DNA of 64,000 nt from JAGQIB01 sp041393395 (GCA_041393395.1 JAWKKG010000002.1:434001-498000), one strand, 5' to 3'. Positions 35,343 to 43,242 are shown, counted from the stretch's first letter. Notes: generated from the letters alone by a model not told the origin. Translations and numbers: made by a program.

Positions 35343-38300
35343 ATGCTCTTCCTGGCGCCGTTCGCGGTGGTTTCGATCCTTTCGAGCGCGGCGCCTGCCC
35401 TGGGCGGGGTGGACGCCCTCTGGGCGGCGGGCGACTACCGTGGCGCGGTCGTGGCCGCCCACGGGCTGCTGCAGAACGCGCCGGCTGCCGATTCGAGCGG
35501 GCTCGCGGTCGCGCTCGGGCAGTACGCCGAGGCCGTCCGGCGCACGGGGAGGCTTCGCGACGGACAGGCGCGCGCCGCCGCCGAGCGCGCGCTCGCAATC
35601 CGGGAGCGACTCGCGGATCCGGTCGGGGTGGCGGACGCCGCGGCCGGCCTGGCGCGGGTGTGGCTGACGGCGGGCGATCCCGCCGCGGCGCGCCCGCTGC
35701 TGGATCGCGCGCTCGCAATCCGACTCGCCGCGACGCCCGACACGTCGTCGGCGGCGGTGGAGCTCCTCTCGGAACTGGCCACGACGGAGTCCCAGGAGCG
35801 GCGCGTGGATGATGCGCGGGCGCTCCACCTCACCGTGTGGGACTGGCAGTCCCGGCACCTACCTCCCGACGATCCCGCCCTCGCGCGGTCGCGGGCCCGT
35901 CTCGGCAACGCCTATCTCAACGCGGGCGACTATTCGGCCGCGGACTCGGTGCTCGCCGACGCGCTCGCGCGCGGCGAGCGGAGCCTGCCCGCGGATCATC
36001 CCGAGCTCGCGACCGTGTGGCTCGCGCGAGGAACGCTGCGCTTCTGGCAGTCGCGCTACGACGAGGCGGCGGAGTCCCTGCACCGCGCCGCGGAGATTCT
36101 CGAACGTCGGCTCGGTGGTGGTCTCGAGCTCGCGAGCGTATGGAACGTCACGGGGCTCGTGGAGAAGAAGCAGGAACGCTGGCCGGAGGCGATCGACGCC
36201 CTTCAGCGGGCGGTGGATCTCGCGACGGAGGCGGCGGGAGAGGAACACCCGAACACACTGCTGTTCGTGAACAATCTCGCCGGCGCGTACTGGGCGATCG
36301 GCGACTTCGAAGGCGCGCTCCGCCTCGTGCGCGGAAGTCTCGCGATCCGCGAGCGTACGCTTCGCCCCGATCACCCCGAGATCGCCCTGAGCCTCCAGAA
36401 CCTCGCGATCCTGCTCGAGGCCACGAACCGGATCGACGAGTCGCGCGACGCGTTTCGCCGTGCCCTCTCGATCCTCGAGCGGGAGCTGCCGCCCGATCAC
36501 CCGGACGTACTGCGCCTCACGACCCGTTTCGGCGCGTTCCTGCTCGACCACGGCCGGCTCGACGAAGCGCGGCCGGTGCTGGAGTCCGCGCTCGCGCGGC
36601 TGGAGGCGACGCTTGGCTCCGAGCACGTGGAGACGATCCAGGCGCGCGCGAACCTCGGCGCGCTCGAGCTCGCGGCCGGGCGCTGCGAACGCGCTGCCGA
36701 GTTGACCGAGGAGGCGCTGGCAGGATTCTCTGCGACGCTCGGACCGCGATCCCGAACGATGGCCTACGCATGGCTCGACGTCGCCCGCGCGCACGCGTGC
36801 CGGGGCGCGCTCGATCGTGCCATCGAGTGCGCCCTCCGCGCCGAGGACATCGGGCGCGAGCATCTCGCGGGCACCGTGCGGATTCTCTCCGCTCGTCAGA
36901 CCGCCGGCCTCGACGATCTGCGGACGGCGGGACTCGCGTTCGCGATCGAGTGTCTCGAGCGGGAGGAACGCCGAACGCCCGACGACGTCGACCGCGTGTG
37001 GAGCGAGGCCATGCGCAGCCGCGCGTTCCCGCTCGAGTTCGAGGCGGCGCTGCGGCGTCGTGGCCGCGAAGCCACGGATCCCGCCGGCCAGGCGCGGGAA
37101 CTTCGCTACCGCGAGTGCCAGGACGCGGTGAGTCGCGCGCGGATCACGCTGCTCCGTGGCGAGGATCCCGCGACCGCGAGGGACCTGCTCGCGCGGGCGG
37201 AAGCGGACGTGGAAGAGGCGGAGCGCGCGCTGGCGACCGACGTCGAGCTGCCGGCACTGATCGGCGACGTGAGCCTGCAGGCGATTCGAGCGGCGCTCCC
37301 TCCGCGGAGCGGGCTCGTGTCCTGGGTCGTCACCCGCCCGGGAAATGGCGCCGATCGCCTCGACGCTTTCGTCCTCCCGGACGCGTCGGCCGAACCGATG
37401 TTCGTGCCGCTCGGCGAGCGCGAGAGCGTCGACCGACTCGTGGACGAGTGGCGCGCGGTCGTGGTCGCGGGCGGCGACGTGGCGGCGGTGAGGACCGCGG
37501 GTGAAGCACTACGCGCGCGCGTGTGGGATCCGATCGTTGCCGCCTGGCCGGGCTGGACCGAGTGCACGATGGTGTTCATCGTGCCGGAGGCGGGGCTGGA
37601 CGCTGTTCCTCTCGGGGCCCTCCCGGGCGACAAGGACTCGTGGCTCCTCGAGGCGGGACCCGCGTTCGCGCCGCTGGTCACGGAACGGGATCTCATTCGG
37701 CCTCCGTCCGTGAACGCGTCGCGCGGACTGATCGCTTTCGGGGATCCCGACTTCGGCGCGGGTGCCGGAACCGGTACCGCTCCGGGTTGGATCGCACTAC
37801 CGGCTTCCGCCCGAGAGGTGCGCGAGATCCGGGACGAATGGAAGCACGCGCGACAGCGCGAGCCCGGCGACGTGGTCACCGGGCGCCGCGCCACCGAATC
37901 CGCCTTTCGTGCGCGCGCGCCCGGGAACCGCGTGGTTCACGTCGCGACGCACGGCGTGTCCATCGGCGACAACGGAGTGCCGCTGGCAGGAACGCGCGGC
38001 ATCGGGGGACTGACCGCGGGCGGCGAGGAAGGCGCGGCGTCTCCATCGTTCTCGGCGCTGGTGTTCGCCGGCGCGAACCGCCCGGACGGTGGAGGCTCGA
38101 GCGACGACGGAGTCCTCACCGCGGAAGAGATCGCGTCGCTCGATTTCTCCGACACGGACTGGGTCGTGCTGTCGGCGTGCGACTCGGGGCTCGGTCCGCT
38201 CCGCGCCGACGCGGGCGTGTTCGCCCTGCGCCGCGCGTTCCGGATCGCCGGCGCGCGAACGCTCGTGGCGAGCCTGTGGTCGGTGGAGGACGAGAGCGCG

Positions 38301-38468
38301 CGCGAGTGGATGCGTGTCTTCTACCGGGCGAAGTGGCGCGACGGCCTGTCGACGGCGGCGGCCGCACGGTCGGCGTCGCTCGAGATGCTGCGGACCCGCC
38401 GATCGAGCGGGGAGTCGACGAGTCCGATCTCCTGGGCCGCCTTCGTCGCGACCGGCGACTGGCGCTAG
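35343..38468 (+). CDS. Exported TPR-CHAT caspase-like protease
   Basis: 1,041 residues. The N-terminus ('LFLAPFAVVSILSSAAPALGG') looks like a signal peptide. Roughly residues 25-520 are consecutive tetratricopeptide repeats of the kinesin-light-chain type ('LRPDHPEIALSLQNLAILLEATNRIDESRDAF'). The C-terminal ~350 residues are a CHAT domain with the caspase-like dyad: His870 in 'RVVHVATHG' and Cys946 in 'VVLSACDSGLG', plus the conserved 'AGARTLVASLWSVEDE'. CHAT proteases are cut-on-signal enzymes in several bacterial response systems. Its 3' end faces the kinase gene at 38516 (47 bp gap), so this is a TPR-CHAT next to an ECF sigma/kinase pair. The substrate is unknown. Confidence 0.92.
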   Translation: MLFLAPFAVVSILSSAAPALGGVDALWAAGDYRGAVVAAHGLLQNAPAADSSGLAVALGQYAEAVRRTGRLRDGQARAAAERALAIRERLADPVGVADAAAGLARVWLTAGDPAAARPLLDRALAIRLAATPDTSSAAVELLSELATTESQERRVDDARALHLTVWDWQSRHLPPDDPALARSRARLGNAYLNAGDYSAADSVLADALARGERSLPADHPELATVWLARGTLRFWQSRYDEAAESLHRAAEILERRLGGGLELASVWNVTGLVEKKQERWPEAIDALQRAVDLATEAAGEEHPNTLLFVNNLAGAYWAIGDFEGALRLVRGSLAIRERTLRPDHPEIALSLQNLAILLEATNRIDESRDAFRRALSILERELPPDHPDVLRLTTRFGAFLLDHGRLDEARPVLESALARLEATLGSEHVETIQARANLGALELAAGRCERAAELTEEALAGFSATLGPRSRTMAYAWLDVARAHACRGALDRAIECALRAEDIGREHLAGTVRILSARQTAGLDDLRTAGLAFAIECLEREERRTPDDVDRVWSEAMRSRAFPLEFEAALRRRGREATDPAGQARELRYRECQDAVSRARITLLRGEDPATARDLLARAEADVEEAERALATDVELPALIGDVSLQAIRAALPPRSGLVSWVVTRPGNGADRLDAFVLPDASAEPMFVPLGERESVDRLVDEWRAVVVAGGDVAAVRTAGEALRARVWDPIVAAWPGWTECTMVFIVPEAGLDAVPLGALPGDKDSWLLEAGPAFAPLVTERDLIRPPSVNASRGLIAFGDPDFGAGAGTGTAPGWIALPASAREVREIRDEWKHARQREPGDVVTGRRATESAFRARAPGNRVVHVATHGVSIGDNGVPLAGTRGIGGLTAGGEEGAASPSFSALVFAGANRPDGGGSSDDGVLTAEEIASLDFSDTDWVVLSACDSGLGPLRADAGVFALRRAFRIAGARTLVASLWSVEDESAREWMRVFYRAKWRDGLSTAAAARSASLEMLRTRRSSGESTSPISWAAFVATGDWR

Positions 38469-38515
38469 TTCGCCGGGCTCGACGGCGGGCCCCACCCATC
38501 GCGACCGGCCCGCGA

Positions 38516-40102
38516 TCACCGATCCGCGTTGCGAAGCTCGAGCTGACGGATCCACGGCCCGGTGACCGTCTCCGACGAGTCGGGCCAGGGCTCCGCGAAC
38601 CGCGCGAGTGCCGACGCGCGTCCTCCGCCCGCCTGCGTCGGGCGCGTGAGGCCGCCGACGCCACGCAGCGCGTCGCGCGCCGCTTCGTCCAGCCGCGGAA
38701 ACGTCGGCAATCGATCGCCCGTTGCTCGTTCGAGGTCGAGCAGTCGCGCTTCCAGCGCGTCGAGGCGCTTCCGGCTGGCCACGACGAGCAGATGCTCGCG
38801 ATCGCCGGGACTCGTCACCCGCCATCCGATCGGGTGGCCGCCGCTCGCGCCGGGAAGGGCGTGGGTCGTTCCCGGGGGAAGCGGATTCCGCGCATCCAGT
38901 CCCGGGAGTGGGAACAGCAGGTACGCTTCGCCGCGCTCGTCCTCGTTCATCACGTACACCCAGGTCGACTCGGAGGCCGCGTAGGAGAGGGACAGCGAAT
39001 CCCCCACGGTGATCCGATCGTCGGCGTGGAGAACGTCGCCGGTCACCGGCCCCCGGTGGAACGCGGCGGACACGGACCAGGGAGTGGTGGGGCCGAACAG
39101 ATCCGGATCCGGTCCGGGCTCGCGAAAGCGCAGGGCGACCCAGACCACGAGGCCCGCGAGTGTCAGCGCGGCGATCCACGGTACGGGCGACGTCCGGGGC
39201 CGGCGGTCTCGTTCCAGCCGGTGTGCGATCTCCGTCGCCGAGCGGGGACGACGGCTCGGGTCCATGCGCAACGCGTGGTCGATGACGTCGGCGAGGTCGC
39301 GCGGAAGGTCGGCGCGCAGCGAGGCGACGGTCCGCGTCGCGCCCGCCGCGTGTGCGTCGGCCAGCTCCTGTCGCGTCCGCGCGACGAACGGGTACTCGCC
39401 GGTGGCGAGATGAAACAGCACGACCCCGATTCCCCAGACGTCCGCGCGCTCGGTTCCCGGATGTCCGGCCAGGAGCTCGGGCGCCGCGCACAGCGGCGTG
39501 GCGGATCCCGGCGCGAAGTCCATGAGGACCACGCGTCCTCCGTCTTCGATCATCACGTTGTCGGGTTTGAGATCCTGGTGTCGGAGTCCCGCCGCGTGCA
39601 CCGCGGCGACCGCGTGTGCGAGGTCCGCGCCGATCCGCCGGATCTCGTCGGGCGGCAGGGGGCCGGAGTCGTTCACGATCGCGCGAAGCGTGCGCCCGCG
39701 AACGTACTCGAGCACGATGGCGTCGCGACCGTCGACGCGCTCCACGCCATGCACGATCACGACGTTCGGGTGCCGTACCGCGGCGAGACGTCGCGCTTCC
39801 TCGAGCGCGTCCCTTCCGGCGCCGCGCGGCGACTGCGCCTGCACGTGCTTCACCGCGACGAAGCGATCGAGCTGCCGGTCGTACGCGCGGTGAACGTCGC
39901 CGCCGGAACCTCGACCGAGGCGTTCCAGGAGCTCGAACCGCTCGCCGATCGCGGGGCCGGCGTGCACCGCTGCGACGTCCGCGAGAAGACGGAGAGACTC
40001 GAGCAGCCGCGGATCCACCTCCGGTCCGTCGGCCGACGGGGCCGGCAGCGCGTGCCCGTCCGCGAGGAGGAGCGCGAGATCGAGCAGCCGGTCGTCATTC
40101 AT
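38516..40102 (-). CDS. Membrane Ser/Thr kinase with DFA variant and DUF4384-like extracytoplasmic domain
   Basis: 528 residues from ATG 40102 (GGAGGAG seven bases upstream; GTG 40105 possible). Kinase core: 'RLGRGSGGDVHRAY' near 61-74, Lys85 in 'VAVKHV', 'HQDLKPDN' with Asp177, then 'DFA' instead of DFG at 195-197 and 'CAAPELL'. The activation segment is very short. A transmembrane helix lies near 303-322 ('WIAALTLAGLVVWVALRF'). Beyond it is a DUF4384-like domain ('ITVGDSLSLSYAASESTWVYVMNEDERGEAYLLFPLP'). The gene overlaps the ECF sigma gene by 8 bp. It probably relays an envelope signal to the sigma factor, though the altered DFG and short activation loop raise the question of catalytic activity. 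Confidence 0.9.
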   Translation of the reverse strand: MNDDRLLDLALLLADGHALPAPSADGPEVDPRLLESLRLLADVAAVHAGPAIGERFELLERLGRGSGGDVHRAYDRQLDRFVAVKHVQAQSPRGAGRDALEEARRLAAVRHPNVVIVHGVERVDGRDAIVLEYVRGRTLRAIVNDSGPLPPDEIRRIGADLAHAVAAVHAAGLRHQDLKPDNVMIEDGGRVVLMDFAPGSATPLCAAPELLAGHPGTERADVWGIGVVLFHLATGEYPFVARTRQELADAHAAGATRTVASLRADLPRDLADVIDHALRMDPSRRPRSATEIAHRLERDRRPRTSPVPWIAALTLAGLVVWVALRFREPGPDPDLFGPTTPWSVSAAFHRGPVTGDVLHADDRITVGDSLSLSYAASESTWVYVMNEDERGEAYLLFPLPGLDARNPLPPGTTHALPGASGGHPIGWRVTSPGDREHLLVVASRKRLDALEARLLDLERATGDRLPTFPRLDEAARDALRGVGGLTRPTQAGGGRASALARFAEPWPDSSETVTGPWIRQLELRNADR

Positions 40103-40703
40103 CACGCAACTCCTCCGCCAGCTTCGCGATCGCGCGACCCGTCCACATGCGGGCGGCGTCGGGCGACGGCTTGCCCAGCATCTCGGCGATCTCGGCGTAG
40201 CTCGCGCCCAGTTCGAGTCGTGCCACGACGGCTTCCCGCTCCTCGTCCCGCAAGCGGGCGAGCGCGGCCTCGTAGCGCGCCTCGCGGTCGCGCCCCAGCA
40301 GATTCTCCAGCGGGGAGGGGCCCGCGTCGGCCACCGCGTCGTCGATCTCGTCGCGCCCCGGCATCCGCGCGACGCGACGGTATTCGTCGCGCAGCCGGTT
40401 CTTCAAACCGCGCCGGAGATATCCGAAGAACCCGGCCCCGGGGCGCGGCTCGAAGTGCTCGATGTGACGGACGCTGCGCAGCAGCACGTCCTGGAGGATG
40501 TCGTCGGTATCGAGCAACCCGCGGATGTCCCGCGGGATGCGGCCGTGCGCCCAGCGACGGAGACGCGGCAGGTAGCGCGCGTACAGGCGCTCGAGAGCTT
40601 CCCGGTCGCCTTCGCGCGCGAGATGGAGCAGGACGATCGACGATTCGCCGAGGGAGGCGGACACGGACGGATCCGGTGACTCCAGCGGGGCGTCGGCGCT
40701 CAT
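40095..40703 (-). CDS. ECF-type sigma factor
   Basis: 202 residues from ATG 40703 with GGGAG upstream. Region 2: 'ALERLYARYLPRLRRWAHGR', 'LDTDDILQDVLLRSVRHIE', 'GFFGYLRRGLKNRLRDEYRR'. Region 4: 'LRDEEREAVVARLELGASYAEIAEMLGKPSPDAARMWTGRAIAKLAEEL'. The stop overlaps the kinase start (ATGAATGA), so the order sigma-kinase is the same as in the locus at 2197-5963, although the two sigma factors are not close relatives. No anti-sigma gene is adjacent. Confidence 0.93.
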   Translation of the reverse strand: MSADAPLESPDPSVSASLGESSIVLLHLAREGDREALERLYARYLPRLRRWAHGRIPRDIRGLLDTDDILQDVLLRSVRHIEHFEPRPGAGFFGYLRRGLKNRLRDEYRRVARMPGRDEIDDAVADAGPSPLENLLGRDREARYEAALARLRDEEREAVVARLELGASYAEIAEMLGKPSPDAARMWTGRAIAKLAEELRDE

Positions 40704-41110
40704 GTTCTCCCGGACGGCAAGGTTCCCGAACGAGCGGGAATGGTATCTCCGGTCGGTCGCCCGTGGGAAGGCCCACGCCCAGCAACTCGCGTTCGTCATG
40801 TCGTCACGGCCGGATCGGAATCGGGGTCGCCCCGTCTCTCGGGGTTCAGGAGAGCGAACGCGACCGCACGGCCAAGCGAACACGGGATCGCCCGAGGCGA
40901 CGCGGAAGGGCGAACGACGGGGTCGAAGCAGAAGCCCGAAAGGGGGAGGGACCGAACGGGATTGCCCCCCGCGGAGGTGCCGGATCCGAGATGCTGGGGG
41001 GCTCCCGTTCGTCGGACGGTCGGTCGCGAGTGGCGTCCCAGCCCTCGAACGCGAACCGCTCCGCCCGACACGGCCGGACCGCAGAGCGGTCCGAACCGCG
41101 AGTTCGGTCG
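40704..41110. other. Intergenic region, no gene seen
   Basis: 407 bp between the sigma factor start (40703) and the end of the coiled-coil lipoprotein gene (41111), both on the minus strand. It should contain the promoter of the sigma-kinase operon. Near 41075 there is a hairpin that probably terminates the lipoprotein transcript. Codon structure and start sites do not support a gene here. Confidence 0.5.
41075..41093 (-). terminator. Hairpin downstream of coiled-coil lipoprotein gene
   Basis: CGGACCGC-AGA-GCGGTCCG is a perfect 8-bp stem 17 bp after the stop at 41111 on the minus strand. There is no T-run, so termination is only likely, not certain. Confidence 0.5.
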
Positions 41111-41542
41111 CTAGCCGTGGTGGTCGTTGCTGAGCTCCCGCAGCTCGGCGTCGAGCTTGCGGATCGATCGCTCGAGCGACGCCCGGACGTCGCGCCACTG
41201 GTCCTCGCTCGCGTCCTTCAGGTCCGCGATCTGACTCTGGACGTCGTCCAGGTCGCTCTGGACGGACGTCCACGTGTCGTTCGACGTGTCACCGGCGGAC
41301 TCCTTCAGCTCGGCGAGCTTCTCCTCGGCATCCGACAGCGCGGCCTGTGCGTTCTCGACCGCCTCGTCGCGCGTGCCGTCCAGCGATCGCGTGATCGAGT
41401 CCCACGCGTCCTGCGTGGTCTCCTTCACGTCCTGCGCCAACTGCTCGGACGACTGGGCCAGCGACGTGTCTTCGGACGAGGAGTCGCAGCCGACGGCCGC
41501 GACCAGAAGCGCACTCAGCAATACGGCGGAGCGGGTCTGCAT
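41111..41542 (-). CDS. Coiled-coil lipoprotein (stress-type)
   Basis: 143 residues from ATG 41542 with GAGGAG upstream. The signal peptide 'RSAVLLSALLVAAVGC' has a lipobox with Cys19. The mature protein is almost entirely amphipathic helix with repeating Trp/Lys/Asp patterns ('ETTQDAWDSITRSLDG', 'NDTWTSVQSDLDDVQSQIADL', 'EDQWRDVRASLERSIRKLDAEL'), the style of sll1863-type stress-response and LEA-like coiled coils. It is probably attached to the inner face of the envelope. A near-perfect sigma-54-type promoter (41595-41610) precedes it, and it is divergent from the DUF1328 gene. Confidence 0.88.
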   Translation of the reverse strand: MQTRSAVLLSALLVAAVGCDSSSEDTSLAQSSEQLAQDVKETTQDAWDSITRSLDGTRDEAVENAQAALSDAEEKLAELKESAGDTSNDTWTSVQSDLDDVQSQIADLKDASEDQWRDVRASLERSIRKLDAELRELSNDHHG

Positions 41543-41594
41543 GGATCGTCTCCTCGGACTCGGTCGCGGAGCATTCCGCGCACATGTCCATCCA

Positions 41595-41610
41595 TGCACG
41601 GTGCGTGCCA
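41595..41610 (-). promoter_or_regulatory. Sigma-54-type promoter of coiled-coil lipoprotein gene
   Basis: Minus strand TGGCACGCACCGTGCA. The -24 GG and -12 GC are separated by exactly ten bases, and it differs from the TGGCACG-N4-TTGCA consensus at one position. It is 53 bp upstream of the ATG at 41542. Confidence 0.7.
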
Positions 41611-41618
41611 CGTTCGTT

Positions 41619-41639
41619 GTGGTTCGGAAAATGTGTTTC
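41619..41639 (-). repeat. Putative activator site, copy 1
   Basis: Read on the minus strand this 21-bp site contains AAACACAT and TTTCCGAACCAC. It matches copy 2 (41739-41759) at 20 of 21 positions in the opposite orientation. It is 8 bp from the minus-strand sigma-54-like promoter. Confidence 0.65.
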
Positions 41640-41738
41640 TCCCGGGCGAAGGCGAGGCGATGTCAAGGTCTGCGCGGCCTGGGGCAGGGGCCGACGCTCC
41701 ACGGTCCAGGTCGGGTACCCCATCCGACCGGTTCACCG

Positions 41739-41759
41739 GAAACACAATTTCCGAACCAC
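41739..41759 (+). repeat. Putative activator site, copy 2
   Basis: Contains the dyad CGGAAA-N5-TTTCCG (starting at 41737) followed by AACCAC. It is the inverted partner of 41619-41639 and lies about 137 bp upstream of the plus-strand sigma-54-like promoter, a normal enhancer distance. Confidence 0.65.
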
Positions 41760-41896
41760 GAAGCAAGAAGTACGGGGCGGCGGAAATTTCTACGGAGCGT
41801 TTGCGGCGCGCCTGGGAGCATCGGTGGCCCGGTCGAGGGCAGCCGAGCGGCGGGTCCGGGCGGGCCTGCGGGGACTTCCGGGGCTTCGGGTCGTCT

Positions 41897-41912
41897 TGGC
41901 ATGCCGGTTGCA
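41897..41912 (+). promoter_or_regulatory. Sigma-54-type promoter of DUF1328 gene
   Basis: TGGCATGCCGGTTGCA has GG at 41898-41899 and GC at 41910-41911 with the exact ten-base spacing and an intact TTGCA. It lies 67 bp before the ATG at 41980. Confidence 0.8.
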
Positions 41913-41979
41913 GTGTTCCGCGGCAGTCATCCGTCACGGTTCCCGTGGCAGTGGCTGATCCCCCAACCGGAGGTGCCAG

Positions 41980-42147
41980 ATGCTGGGCTGGGCTCTGATG
42001 TTCCTGCTGGTCGCCGTGCTTGCCGCGATCTTCGGATTCGGAGGCATCGCGGCGGCGTCCGCCGGTATCGCCAAGATCCTGTTCTTCGTGTTCCTCGTGC
42101 TCTTCATCGTGTCGCTGATCGCGAACTTCGCACGACGGTCCATGTAG
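41980..42147 (+). CDS. DUF1328 (YtjA-like) small membrane protein
   Basis: 55 residues from ATG 41980 with CGGAGG upstream. The sequence 'MLGWALMFLLVAVLAAIFGF' then 'GGIAAASAGIAKILFFVFLV' and 'LFIVSLIANFARRSM' is the complete DUF1328 pattern: two membrane spans separated by a small-residue turn. These peptides are widespread and often stress-induced, with unknown biochemical role. It is too short for many gene callers and was found by reading downstream of the sigma-54-type promoter at 41897. Confidence 0.92.
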   Translation: MLGWALMFLLVAVLAAIFGFGGIAAASAGIAKILFFVFLVLFIVSLIANFARRSM

Positions 42148-42160
42148 CGATCCCGGCGCC

Positions 42161-42216
42161 GAGCGCGGGCGGTGGGTGACCCGAAACCCACGCCGAACGG
42201 TGAGCCGCCCGCGCTC
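42161..42216 (+). terminator. Long stem-loop after DUF1328 gene
   Basis: GAGCGCGGGCGG (42161-42172) pairs perfectly with CCGCCCGCGCTC (42205-42216); inside the loop GTGGGT pairs with ACCCAC. It is followed by CCCCGTTTCT, 14 bp after the stop. Probably a terminator or processing structure. Confidence 0.6.
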
Positions 42217-42224
42217 CCCCGTTT

Positions 42225-42247
42225 CTCGAGGCGAGACTCGCCTCGAG
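42225..42247. repeat. Perfect 11-bp inverted repeat upstream of beta-barrel gene
   Basis: CTCGAGGCGAG-A-CTCGCCTCGAG, a perfect dyad with one central base, ends 26 bp before the GTG at 42274. It would be a fitting operator; as RNA it would form a tight hairpin just ahead of the ribosome site. Confidence 0.55.
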
Positions 42248-42273
42248 CTCTTCGTCGCAACCGGAGGTCCATC

Positions 42274-42768
42274 GTGATCCGCTGCTCGCAGAGGAAGTGC
42301 TGGCTCGGCCTCGCGGCCGCTCTCTTCCTTTCCGGCGCGGTGCCCGCGCGCGCCGAGACGCTGCACCCTTCGGGCAACCCGCTCGGGCTCGGCGTGATCG
42401 TGGGCGAACCGACCGGCATCACCGGCAAGAAGTGGCTCGGTCATCGCAGCGCGTTCGACTTCGGCGCCGCCTGGTCGTTCGGACGCAACGACGCCGTGCT
42501 GCTGTACGCCGACCACCTTTGGCATCACTACGACGTCTTCCACGTGGACAAGGGCGCGATGGCGCTCTACTACGGGCTCGGCGGACGCGCGAGTCTGCGG
42601 GACGAGGGACAGGACGCGTTCGGCGTCCGCGTGCCGGTGGGGATCGCGTACCAGTTCGAGAACTCGGCCATCGGCCTGTTCCTCGAGGTCGCGCCGGTCG
42701 TCGATCTCGCGCCCGACACCGATCTGGAAGCGATGGGCGGGTTGGGCGCGCGGTACTATTTCCGGTAG
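42274..42768 (+). CDS. Small outer-membrane beta-barrel (DUF3996/BAPKO_0422-like)
   Basis: 164 residues from GTG 42274 with CGGAGG upstream. The signal peptide ends 'GAVPARAET'. The mature part starts 'NPLGLGVIVGEPTGITGKKWLG', the typical opening of this barrel family, and continues as amphipathic strands ('SAFDFGAAWSFGRND', 'GAMALYYGLGGRASLRDE', 'FGVRVPVGIAYQFENSAIGLFLEVAPVVDL'), ending 'GLGARYYFR' with a terminal aromatic-basic pair. Predicted eight-stranded outer-membrane barrel. It lies 126 bp after the DUF1328 gene in the same orientation and may share its control. Confidence 0.85.
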   Translation: MIRCSQRKCWLGLAAALFLSGAVPARAETLHPSGNPLGLGVIVGEPTGITGKKWLGHRSAFDFGAAWSFGRNDAVLLYADHLWHHYDVFHVDKGAMALYYGLGGRASLRDEGQDAFGVRVPVGIAYQFENSAIGLFLEVAPVVDLAPDTDLEAMGGLGARYYFR

Positions 42769-42800
42769 CGCGACTCATCATCCCGAGTCGAGCGACATGC

Positions 42801-42832
42801 CGGCCGTCCGGACTTCTTCGTCCGGGCGGCCG
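42801..42832. terminator. Bidirectional terminator hairpin
   Basis: CGGCCGTCCGGAC / GTCCGGGCGGCCG pair over 13 bp with one wobble around TTCTTC. It sits between the convergent gene ends at 42768 and 42889. Confidence 0.8.
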
Positions 42833-42888
42833 TACTGCTTGTTCCGTCGAAGTCGAAGGGGATGAGGCGCGAAGAGATGGAGTGAACG

Positions 42889-43242
42889 TCAAGCGAAGTC
42901 GGGCGCTTCGGGCGGAGGTGCCGCGTCACTCGGGACCGCGTCCGGTGCGCTCGCGCGAGCTGGCGCATCCTCGGGCGGTCCAATGTTGCGGAGTACGTTC
43001 CACACCGCAGCTCGGAGCGCGGAGCCGAGGAGGGCCGACGGTCGCGGGCGGATCCGCGGGAGCGCGCCGCCGAGTAGCCAGCCGGCGCCCGCGCCGATCG
43101 CGAGCGCCAGGATCGGATGCGCGCGCACCGTCTGCGACACGTGCGCCTCGCGATCGACTCGAGCGGCGAGCTTCCGTCCGTCCGCGCGGAGGCGATGGAC
43201 TGCGGCGCGCTCGCGTCGAGCGAGAAACTCGCGCGCCGTCAC
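42889..43242 (-). CDS. Small membrane-anchored protein, third gene of YqjD/YqjE-like operon
   Basis: 117 residues from GTG 43242, which overlaps the holin-family gene stop (GTGA). The N-terminal half is basic and helical ('REFLARRERAAVHRLRADGRKLAARVDREA'), followed by a membrane span ('HPILALAIGAGAGWLLGGAL') and a Pro/Ala-rich tail. In enterobacteria the order is yqjD-yqjE-yqjK; position and topology match YqjK-type or a second DUF883-like protein, though sequence similarity is too weak to assign a family. Confidence 0.75.
   Translation of the reverse strand: MTAREFLARRERAAVHRLRADGRKLAARVDREAHVSQTVRAHPILALAIGAGAGWLLGGALPRIRPRPSALLGSALRAAVWNVLRNIGPPEDAPARASAPDAVPSDAAPPPEAPDFA

Larger units (their letters stand above)
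41543..41979. other. Divergent regulatory region with two sigma-54-like promoters and an inverted-repeat pair
   Basis: 437 bp with no gene, between the coiled-coil lipoprotein (minus) and the DUF1328 gene (plus). It contains sigma-54-type elements at 41595-41610 (minus) and 41897-41912 (plus) and two near-identical 21-bp sequences in opposite orientation at 41619-41639 and 41739-41759. A further CGGAAATTTC lies at 41781-41790. The layout is what is expected for a shared enhancer serving two divergent promoters. Confidence 0.7.

Noticed and set aside
35320..35345. Sigma-54-like TGGCATAATCCGGCA ahead of the TPR-CHAT gene
   Set aside because: The -12 dinucleotide is CA, and the element would overlap the start codon region.
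40704..41110. Possible small gene in the 407-bp gap
   Set aside because: Both strands give open frames, but none has a ribosome site plus a plausible protein; the hairpin at 41075 and the promoter of the sigma operon explain the space.
37523..41998. Plus-strand frame of about 1,490 codons over the CHAT end, kinase and sigma genes
   Set aside because: It runs antisense through two clear genes and across a regulatory region; composition is that of a shadow frame.
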